From Pontivivens insulae (lineage in GTDB: Bacteria; Pseudomonadota; Alphaproteobacteria; Rhodobacterales; Rhodobacteraceae): DNA of 64,000 bases. The stretch spans positions 620,001-684,000 of the forward strand of contig NZ_OMKW01000003.1 of NCBI RefSeq assembly GCF_900302495.1, given 5' to 3'. A program made the translations under genes and the position numbers. The notes beneath the pieces are model-generated. The model was not told the origin of the DNA. It saw nothing but the letters and a program-made list of their open reading frames with translations, and searched no databases. Below are positions 56,422-64,000 of this stretch, one piece after another (positions within the stretch are counted from its first letter, which is position 1; every line of letters begins with the position of its first letter).

Positions 56422-56466
56422 GAGGGGAAGCTGCAAAGTAAACGAGTCAGGAATAAGGGGCCGCAT

Positions 56467-57132
56467 ATGTCGCGTGCAGAGGAAATTCGCAACTCCATAA
56501 TTGCATCCTTCCGCGCAGGTGAGCAGCGCGAAGCGCCCTACCGTCACTGGCTGATCGACAATGTGCTGCCAGCGGATGTCGCGGCCGAAGTCGCGGAACT
56601 GCCCTATGAAGCCCCCGCGCTAGAGATTGAGGGCGGCACGCGTGAGGCCAACAACAAGACCCGCAAGTACTTCGACGCGGACAGCATCGCGAAATATGAC
56701 GTCGCCGCAGATGTCGCCACGGCCCTGCAATCGCCAGAGATGATTGCTGCGGTTGAAGACATTTTCGAAACCGACCTGACCGACACATATTTGCGCATCG
56801 AATATGCTCAGGACACGCAGGGGTTCTGGCTGCAGCCACATACCGATATCGGCGTGAAGAAATTCACCTTCCTGCTCTACCTGTCAGAGGGCGAAGGGCA
56901 TGAGAAACTGGGAACGGATATCTACGCGGATGCCGACACTCACGTTGGGGCCTCTCCTTTCGCGCGGAATGCGGCCATGATCTTTGTGCCTGCCGACAAC
57001 ACATGGCATGGCTTTGAACCGCGTGAGATCAAGGGCGTGCGAAAGTCGCTGATCGTCAACTACGTGACGAAAGACTGGCGCGCGGTCGAACAGCTCGCCT
57101 TCCCTGGCGAATTCGTCAAGACCGCGGCCTGA
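56467..57132 (+). CDS. 2OG-Fe(II) oxygenase family protein
   Basis: The 221-residue protein has the double-stranded beta-helix dioxygenase pattern. The iron ligands H-x-D are in L-Q-P-H-T-D-I-G near residue 125, the distal His in N-T-W-H-G-F-E-P near 180, and the 2-oxoglutarate-binding Arg in G-V-R-K-S-L-I-V-N-Y-V near 191. Substrate is unknown; relatives are annotated as hydroxylases near saccharide or amino acid genes. AAGGGG lies just before the start. It diverges from the AsnC/Lrp gene. Confidence 0.8.
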   Translation: MSRAEEIRNSIIASFRAGEQREAPYRHWLIDNVLPADVAAEVAELPYEAPALEIEGGTREANNKTRKYFDADSIAKYDVAADVATALQSPEMIAAVEDIFETDLTDTYLRIEYAQDTQGFWLQPHTDIGVKKFTFLLYLSEGEGHEKLGTDIYADADTHVGASPFARNAAMIFVPADNTWHGFEPREIKGVRKSLIVNYVTKDWRAVEQLAFPGEFVKTAA

Positions 57133-57151
57133 CGCCTTCACCAAGACTGTA

Positions 57152-59220
<2,069 letters not shown>

Positions 59221-59226
59221 TCCGAA

Positions 59227-59256
59227 AAAGGGGAGCCCGCGCGCTCCCCTTTCTTT
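59227..59256 (+). terminator. Intrinsic terminator of trxB
   Basis: AAAGGGGAGC (59227-59236) pairs perfectly with GCTCCCCTTT (59243-59252) around a six-base loop, followed by CTTT. Confidence 0.85.
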
Positions 59257-59263
59257 ATCCCCC

Positions 59264-59282
59264 AAATATCCCCGCCGGAGGC
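59264..59282 (+). repeat. Second copy of the 19-bp intergenic repeat core
   Basis: AAATATCCCCGCCGGAGGC here is identical to the reverse complement of the right arm of the inverted repeat before engB (25115-25133). It lies between the trxB terminator and the stop codon of the convergent glycosyltransferase. Confidence 0.8.
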
Positions 59283-59283
59283 G

Positions 59284-60042
59284 TCAGCCCCGCTCCAACA
59301 AACGCAGCACCCTCAACCAGCGCCCGAAGGCCGCAATGACGGCAACTGCAAATCCGCGCCATCCGGCACGCCAGTGCCCGCGTGTCAGCCAGATCTTCAG
59401 AACCTGAAGTGGAAATTCCAGCCAAAGCCGGATCAGCAATTGCCAACGCGGCTTTCGCTTCGCGGCCTCCGCCTGAAACGCCGCTGATCGCACGACCTTC
59501 TCGGCGAAGTCTCCATATGTCAGGATCGAAAAATGCCACATCGGCGCGTTGAGCTGGTGCACATTGGTCCCCGGCTCGGCATGAACCCGGTCGAATAGCG
59601 GATGGTCGGAAAACCGTGCGGCATCCAAATGATATAGCCGGATCACATTGTAGTCGAGCACCTGCCCGCGCGGCGCCTCATCACCGGGATAAACCAGATA
59701 TTGCCGTGTCTTGTAACTCGCCGGTTCCGGTGCACCCTCCGCAAACAAGGCGGAGATCTCCTCCCGCAATTCCGGCGTGACCAGATCATCTGCATCGAGG
59801 TTCAGAACCCAGCGGTTGCGGCACGCCTCTTCACCATGCCGCTTCTGCTCTCCAAATCCGGTCCAGTCACGGTGCAACACGCGCGCGCCAGCGTCGCGCG
59901 CGATCTCCAGCGTGCGGTCCGTGCTACCAGAGTCCACGATCACCAGATCGTCGACCCAACCTTCAATCGCAGCCAGCGTGCGCGGCAGGCGGGCCTCCTC
60001 ATTCTTGGTGATAATGAAGATCGACAAGGGAAGTCGTGTCAT
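59284..60042 (-). CDS. Family 2 glycosyltransferase (WaaE/KdtX-like)
   Basis: The 252-residue GT-A enzyme has the start I-F-I-I-T-K-N-E-E, the D-S-G-S-T-D-R-T segment near residue 37 and the D-x-D-like L-D-A-D-D near 82, as in LPS core glucosyltransferases of the WaaE type. The basic and hydrophobic C-terminus (about 205-250) suggests membrane association. Acceptor unknown; envelope polysaccharide or LPS is likely. Confidence 0.82.
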   Translation of the reverse strand: MTRLPLSIFIITKNEEARLPRTLAAIEGWVDDLVIVDSGSTDRTLEIARDAGARVLHRDWTGFGEQKRHGEEACRNRWVLNLDADDLVTPELREEISALFAEGAPEPASYKTRQYLVYPGDEAPRGQVLDYNVIRLYHLDAARFSDHPLFDRVHAEPGTNVHQLNAPMWHFSILTYGDFAEKVVRSAAFQAEAAKRKPRWQLLIRLWLEFPLQVLKIWLTRGHWRAGWRGFAVAVIAAFGRWLRVLRLLERG

Positions 60043-60290
60043 CGTCGCCTGCTCCGCTACAGTGAGCGCACCCTAGACAAGCCAGAGTGCCGCGACAATC
60101 GCGGGATGATCCTCCAAGCATTCAGCCGTTTATGGATCAACAACGCTGCCATTTCATCCTTTGCACCACTGCCATTCCTACTCTGCATATCAGATGATCA
60201 CTGCATCCTTTTCTCTCAGGACATGTTGAGTTTTCGCACACAACGCGTCATCAACCGGCAAGCGTTCCGAACTTCAAAGGCAGATGTCCG
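60043..60290. other. Promoter region between the glycosyltransferase and sat/cysC
   Basis: This 248-bp divergent gap is visibly more AT-rich than its neighbours. I see no convincing gene, terminator or known regulatory RNA. AAAGG at 60276-60280 is the probable ribosome site for sat/cysC, ten bases before its ATG. Confidence 0.5.
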
Positions 60291-61997
60291 ATGCAACCGC
60301 AATCCCACGCCCCAATCCCCGAGCTCTTCGTCAGCTATGATAGTGCTCAGAAACTCAAGCAGGAGGCCGCAGGGCTGCCCTCATGGGATCTGACACCGCG
60401 CCAGGTTTGCGATCTGGAGCTCTTAATGAATGGCGGCTTCAATCCGCTGAAGGGGTTCCTGAGTGAACAAGACTATGACAGCGTGGTCGAGAATATGCGC
60501 CTCGCGGATGGTTCGCTCTGGCCCATGCCGATCACGCTGGACGTGTCCGAAAAATTCGCAGGCAGCATCGAGGAAGGCCAGGATATCGCCCTGCGCGACC
60601 CAGAGGGTGTGATCCTCGCCATCCTCTCTGTCACCGACAAGTGGGCCCCGAACAAGTCGCGCGAAGCCGAAAAGGTCTTTGGCGCGGATGACGTCGCGCA
60701 TCCGGCGGTGAACTATCTGCACAACCACGCCGGTGCGATCTATCTGGGCGGCCCGATCACCGGCATTCAGCAGCCGGTGCACTATGACTACCGCGCCCGT
60801 CGCGATACGCCCAATGAGCTGCGCGCCTTCTTCCGCAAGATGGGCTGGCAGCGCATTGTGGCCTTCCAGACCCGCAACCCGCTGCACCGCGCGCATCAGG
60901 AACTGACCTTCCGCGCCGCGAAGGAAGCGCAGGCGAACCTCCTGATCCACCCGATCGTGGGCATGACCAAGCCGGGCGACATCGACCACTTCACCCGTGT
61001 CCGCTGCTACGAGGCGGTGCTGGACAAATACCCGGCCTCCACCACGAACCTGAGCCTGCTCAACCTCGCCATGCGCATGGCTGGCCCGCGTGAGGCTGTG
61101 TGGCACGGCATCATCCGCAAGAACCACGGCTGCACCCACTTTATTGTCGGCCGCGATCACGCGGGGCCGGGCAAGAACTCCGCCGGTGAAGATTTCTACG
61201 GCCCCTATGACGCGCAAGACCTCTTCAAGGCGCATCAGGAGGAAATCGGCATCGAAATGGTCGATTTCAAACACATGGTCTGGGTTCAGGAGCGGGCCGA
61301 GTACATGCCGGTCAATGAGGTGCCAGAGGGCGCGACCGTCCTCAACATCTCCGGCACCGAACTTCGCCGCCGCCTTCAGGAGGGGCTGGATATCCCCGAA
61401 TGGTTCTCGTTCCCTGAAGTGGTCGAGGAACTGCGCCGCACCAAGCCTCCGCGCTCCAAGCAGGGCTTCACCCTGTTCCTGACGGGCCTCTCTGGGTCGG
61501 GCAAATCCACCATCGCGAACGCCGTCATGGTCAAGTTGATGGAGATGGGCGGCCGCCCGGTGACGTTGCTCGACGGCGATCTGGTGCGCAAAAACCTCTC
61601 TTCCGAGCTTGGCTTCTCAAAGGAGCACCGGGATCTCAACATCCGCCGTATCGGCTATGTCGCATCCGAAATCACCAAGAACGGCGGCATCGCAATTTGC
61701 GCGCCCATCGCGCCCTACACCGCGACCCGCCGCGCCGTCCGCGAAGACATCGAAGCGTTCGGCGCCTTCATCGAAGTGCATGTCGCAACCTCACTGGAAG
61801 AGTGCGAGCGGCGCGACCGCAAGGGCCTCTACAAACTGGCGCGTGAAGGGAAGATCAAGGAGTTCACCGGCATCTCCGATCCCTACGAAGCCCCGACACA
61901 GGCCGAACTGGTCCTCGACACCGAAGGCACCGATGTCGACTACTGCGCTCAGCAGGTCATCCTCAAACTGGAGAGCCTCGGCCTGATCGCGGCCTGA
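60291..61997 (+). CDS. Bifunctional ATP sulfurylase / adenylylsulfate kinase
   Basis: This fusion activates sulfate to adenylylsulfate and then to PAPS. In the 568-residue protein the ATP sulfurylase part (about 1-385) has Q-T-R-N-P-L-H-R-A-H at 193-202 and G-R-D-H-A-G-P-G-K at 287-295. The APS kinase part (about 390-568) has the P-loop G-L-S-G-S-G-K-S-T at 399-407 and D-G-D-L-V-R-K-N-L near 428. Single-chain forms of this order are known in alphaproteobacteria. A strong terminator follows, so it is monocistronic; cysDN are not seen. Confidence 0.95.
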   Translation: MQPQSHAPIPELFVSYDSAQKLKQEAAGLPSWDLTPRQVCDLELLMNGGFNPLKGFLSEQDYDSVVENMRLADGSLWPMPITLDVSEKFAGSIEEGQDIALRDPEGVILAILSVTDKWAPNKSREAEKVFGADDVAHPAVNYLHNHAGAIYLGGPITGIQQPVHYDYRARRDTPNELRAFFRKMGWQRIVAFQTRNPLHRAHQELTFRAAKEAQANLLIHPIVGMTKPGDIDHFTRVRCYEAVLDKYPASTTNLSLLNLAMRMAGPREAVWHGIIRKNHGCTHFIVGRDHAGPGKNSAGEDFYGPYDAQDLFKAHQEEIGIEMVDFKHMVWVQERAEYMPVNEVPEGATVLNISGTELRRRLQEGLDIPEWFSFPEVVEELRRTKPPRSKQGFTLFLTGLSGSGKSTIANAVMVKLMEMGGRPVTLLDGDLVRKNLSSELGFSKEHRDLNIRRIGYVASEITKNGGIAICAPIAPYTATRRAVREDIEAFGAFIEVHVATSLEECERRDRKGLYKLAREGKIKEFTGISDPYEAPTQAELVLDTEGTDVDYCAQQVILKLESLGLIAA

Positions 61998-62020
61998 TCC
62001 GGTCCACTCACCCAAAAAAA

Positions 62021-62050
62021 GAAAGCCCCGGCAACGACCGGGGCTTTTTC
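62021..62050 (+). terminator. Intrinsic terminator of sat/cysC
   Basis: GAAAGCCCCGG pairs with CCGGGGCTTTTTC around the loop CAACGA. The T-run and the A-run before the stem would let it work in both directions, and it also lies at the 3' end of the convergent DUF1150 gene. Confidence 0.92.
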
Positions 62051-62072
62051 ATGTCTGCACTGTTTTACGCTC

Positions 62073-62306
62073 TCAGTGAACGCTTACCGGTGCCATCTCG
62101 TTTTGGCGCGCGACCGTGAAGGCGAGGCGGCGATCACCGACCAGAGCCAGCCTTTGGCCCTCTGCATTGTGGATCGCGTAGAGCGTCTCAGCATCGGTCT
62201 GGTCGCGCACGTCCTGCGGCAGGTCCGCTGCCGCGACGGAACGTACGTAGACGATATTGCTCTCAGGCGCAGCGCCGGGCTTTTGATAAGTGGGATGTTC
62301 TGTCAT
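62073..62306 (-). CDS. DUF1150 family protein
   Basis: This 77-residue cytoplasmic protein fits DUF1150, a small alphaproteobacterial family of unknown function: V-Y-V-R-x-V-x-x-x-D-L-P near residue 19, Y-A-I-H-N-A-E-G-x-x-L-A-L-V near 43 and a final A-R-Q-N-E-M-x-P-V-S-V-H. Members are commonly coupled to small heat shock protein genes, as here (four-base overlap with hsp20). Confidence 0.88.
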   Translation of the reverse strand: MTEHPTYQKPGAAPESNIVYVRSVAAADLPQDVRDQTDAETLYAIHNAEGQRLALVGDRRLAFTVARQNEMAPVSVH

Positions 62307-62725
62307 TTTCCGCCGTCCTTTCTGATCGCAATCGTCTGGACAACCCGCTCCGGCACCTCGCGCGCCAGTTCGATATCCAGAAGACCATGTTCCAATCGTG
62401 CACCGCGCACCTCGACCCCATCTGCGAGAACGAAGGAACGGCTGAATTGCCGCGTCGCAATACCTCTATGGAGGAATACGCGCCCCTCATTGGTTTCGTT
62501 CCGTCGTCCCCGGATCATCAGTTGCCGATCTTCCAGCGTGATCGCCAGATCATCCTCGGCAAAACCGGCCACGGCCAGGGTAATGCGATAGGCATGCTCA
62601 TCGAGCTGCTCGATATTGTAAGGGGGGTAGCTGTCAGAGCCTGCCTTCGCAGTCCGCTCTACCAGCCGGTCCAGCTCTTCAAATCCCAGTAGGAAGGGAT
62701 GAGAGCCAAAAGAATGGCGTGTCAT
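62303..62725 (-). CDS. Hsp20 family small heat shock protein
   Basis: The 140-residue holdase chaperone has the alpha-crystallin domain (about 35-125) with A-G-F-A-E-D-D-L near residue 55, R-G-R-R near 76 and the late G-L-L-D-I-E-L segment. The N-terminus T-R-H-S-F-G-S-H-P-F-L-L-G-F-E-E-L-D-R-L resembles IbpA of alphaproteobacteria. The start at 62725 is set by AGGA nine bases upstream. A heat-shock type promoter and a ROSE-like hairpin precede it, implying transcriptional and translational heat induction. Confidence 0.93.
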   Translation of the reverse strand: MTRHSFGSHPFLLGFEELDRLVERTAKAGSDSYPPYNIEQLDEHAYRITLAVAGFAEDDLAITLEDRQLMIRGRRNETNEGRVFLHRGIATRQFSRSFVLADGVEVRGARLEHGLLDIELAREVPERVVQTIAIRKDGGK

Positions 62726-62733
62726 CGTGTCAT

Positions 62734-62753
62734 GTCCTCGGTTCACAAGCGAC
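62734..62753 (-). promoter_or_regulatory. ROSE-like RNA thermometer hairpin before hsp20
   Basis: On the minus strand GTCGCT (62753-62748) faces AGGAC (62738-62734) across a nine-base loop. The pairs are G-C, U-A, C-G, then an unpaired G, then C-G and U-A. This U-C-G-C-U against the A-G-G-A ribosome site, with one bulged G, is the hallmark of ROSE elements of alphaproteobacterial hsp20 genes. The upstream leader has further GC-rich inverted segments. Confidence 0.65.
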
Positions 62754-62790
62754 AAAAGGCGTAGCCCCGCAACCGGCGGCCACTCAATAA

Positions 62791-62819
62791 ATATGGGGAG
62801 CCTTGCGCCCCGGCACAAG
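62791..62819 (-). promoter_or_regulatory. Sigma-32-like heat-shock promoter of hsp20
   Basis: CTTGTG at 62819-62814 and CCCCATAT at 62798-62791, 15 bp apart on the minus strand, match the heat-shock sigma factor pattern (CTTGAA and CCCCATnT). A transcript from here would have a leader of roughly 60 bases that contains the ROSE-like hairpin. Confidence 0.65.
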
Positions 62820-62903
62820 TGACACAACGCGACGTGACGTCAGCAGACGACGGGGGGTCTTCCGCGCTACCCTTAACGAAAAGCGATTCTGGGAGGGATC
62901 AAC

Positions 62904-64000
62904 ATGCGCGAAGCCGTCATCGTCTCCAGCGCGCGCTCTGGCCTGACAAAGGCCGGACGCGGAGAGTTCAACAACACGACCGGCGCAACGCTTGGTGGGC
63001 ATGTGATTGCCGAAACGGTCAGCCGGTCCGGCATTGACCCCGCCCGGATCGAGGACTGCCTGATCGGCTGCGCCTACCCGCAGGGCACAACGGGCGGCAA
63101 CATCGCACGTCAGATTGTGATCCGGGCGGGTCTACCCGTCAGCATCGCCGGGGCGACGGTCAACCGCTTCTGCTCTTCGGGTTTGCAGACCGTTGCCATG
63201 GCCGCAAACTCCATCGTGAACGAAGGGTGCGAGGCCGTTGTCGCGGGCGGGATCGAGATGGTCTCCCAAATCGGGAACGCGCGCGCCGGCAAGCTGGATC
63301 AGGACCCATGGTTGCTGGAGCATAAGCCAGAGATCTTCCTGCCCATGATCGACACCGCAGATATTGTGGCCCAGCGCTATGGCGTCAGTCGCGAACGGCA
63401 AGACGAATACGGCCTGCGCTCCCAGCAGCTTTACGCCGCAGCGGTCGAGGCCGGGAAGTTCGATGAAGAGATCATGTCCATCAACACAGAAATGATGGTG
63501 CAGGATCGCGAAACAAAGGAAATCAGCATGCACGCGGTCACCGTTGATCGTGATACATGCAACCGGCCGCAAACCACACTGGACGGGCTCGCCGCGCTCC
63601 AGCCTGTGCGCGGCGAGGGCAACTTCATCACCGCCGGAAACGCCTCGCAACTCTCTGACGGCGCCGCTGGCGTCATGTTGATGGAGGCGGAGGCCGCAAA
63701 AGCGGACGGGATCGAGGCACTCGCCACCTTCCGTGGTTTTGCGGTCGCGGGCTGCGAACCCAACGAAATGGGCATCGGCCCGATCTATGCCGTGCCCAAA
63801 CTGCTGGAGCGCGCAGGGATGACTGTTGACGATATCGACCTGTGGGAATTGAACGAGGCCTTCGCCAGCCAGGTGCTCTACTCCGCCGACACGCTTGGGA
63901 TCGACTATGACAAGCTGAACGTGAACGGCGGCTCCATCGCCATCGGCCACCCGTTCGGCATGACCGGCGCGCGTCAGGTCGGCCACATCATTCGCGAGGG
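62904..64000 (+). CDS. Acetyl-CoA C-acyltransferase (thiolase), C-terminus cut by window edge
   Basis: The first 365 residues of a thiolase are present; about 25-35 more are expected. It shows the thiolase start R-E-A-V-I-V-S-S-A-R-S, the nucleophilic Cys90 in N-R-F-C-S-S-G-L-Q, W-E-L-N-E-A-F-A near residue 312 and G-G-S-I-A-I-G-H-P-F-G near 343 with the catalytic His. The last catalytic Cys lies outside. A GGGAGG site precedes the ATG. Features fit the FadA/degradative type rather than PhaA, but I am not sure. The open frame on the opposite strand is a shadow. Confidence 0.93.
   Translation, partial: MREAVIVSSARSGLTKAGRGEFNNTTGATLGGHVIAETVSRSGIDPARIEDCLIGCAYPQGTTGGNIARQIVIRAGLPVSIAGATVNRFCSSGLQTVAMAANSIVNEGCEAVVAGGIEMVSQIGNARAGKLDQDPWLLEHKPEIFLPMIDTADIVAQRYGVSRERQDEYGLRSQQLYAAAVEAGKFDEEIMSINTEMMVQDRETKEISMHAVTVDRDTCNRPQTTLDGLAALQPVRGEGNFITAGNASQLSDGAAGVMLMEAEAAKADGIEALATFRGFAVAGCEPNEMGIGPIYAVPKLLERAGMTVDDIDLWELNEAFASQVLYSADTLGIDYDKLNVNGGSIAIGHPFGMTGARQVGHIIRE

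Noticed and set aside
60132-60197. 21-codon frame before sat/cysC with two cysteines, a possible sulfur leader peptide
   Set aside because: No ribosome site precedes it, and there is no terminator or anti-terminator pair after it, so a leader-peptide attenuator is not supported.
62838-62845. TGACGTCA palindrome between hsp20 and the thiolase gene
   Set aside because: The same or similar eight-base words also occur inside or beside other genes (near 20892 and 28244), so the site is not distinctive.
63132-63986. 284-codon minus-strand open frame at the right edge
   Set aside because: The plus strand here is a thiolase with its active-site motifs in frame. The thiolase frame is merely cut by the window end.

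Overview
The window looks like chromosomal DNA of a marine alphaproteobacterium of the Rhodobacterales (Roseobacter group). This rests on the high GC content, on small family proteins typical of that group (DUF1150, UbiK, Elm1-like), on a lgt / MidA-like methyltransferase / pgeF / M24-hydrolase block, on a fused ATP sulfurylase/APS kinase, and on a De Ley-Doudoroff galactose pathway. Gene density is about one per kilobase with many 1-11 bp overlaps, and no gap exceeds 300 bp. I see no insertion sequence, prophage, integrase, CRISPR array or rRNA. The only tRNA is tRNA-Glu(UUC).

Layout. 1-12.3 kb: a truncated tetR diverging from a MAPEG gene across a long palindrome; hom and recJ (divergent); an AAC(3)-I-like acetyltransferase; nadK; creA; thiN; and a minus-strand operon of ABC ATPase, FtsX-type permease, AttH-like lipocalin and a PNPOx-fold protein. 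12.3-28.2 kb: tRNA-Glu, a LysR/TauE divergent pair, an MFS drug exporter, glyA, ilvE, accD-folC, ttcA, then yidC-MOSC-CatB-like acetyltransferase-engB-argB-ferredoxin-sixA-like.

28.2-42.2 kb is the main accessory locus. A ten-gene minus-strand operon encodes a sugar-binding protein, two permeases, an alpha-galactosidase (GH36), an IlvD-type sugar-acid dehydratase, an SDR dehydrogenase, dgoK, dgoA, an SMP-30 lactonase and a beta-galactosidase (GH42). An IclR regulator and the transporter ATPase diverge from it. Together these genes can import alpha- and beta-galactosides, release galactose, oxidise it to galactonate and convert that to pyruvate and glyceraldehyde 3-phosphate. Two short palindromes in the divergent promoter are the likely IclR operators.

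42.2-64 kb: a 54-residue PLDc_N membrane protein, an iron-binding protein and its permease, phosphoglucomutase with amylosucrase, glutamate dehydrogenase, ubiK, lgt-midA-pgeF-M24 hydrolase-lipoprotein, an AsnC/Lrp regulator diverging from a 2OG-Fe(II) oxygenase, an Elm1-like gene, trxB, a family 2 glycosyltransferase, sat/cysC, hsp20-DUF1150 and a thiolase cut by the window end.

The most interesting non-coding signals are: a hairpin that both looks like an intrinsic terminator and buries the Shine-Dalgarno of glutamate dehydrogenase; a sigma-32-like promoter plus ROSE-like RNA thermometer in front of hsp20; a 30-bp-arm inverted repeat reaching the engB start, whose core recurs near 59.3 kb; and a 42-bp palindrome between tetR and the MAPEG gene. 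I did not find a convincing wholly new multi-gene system. The galactoside locus is the best functional unit.
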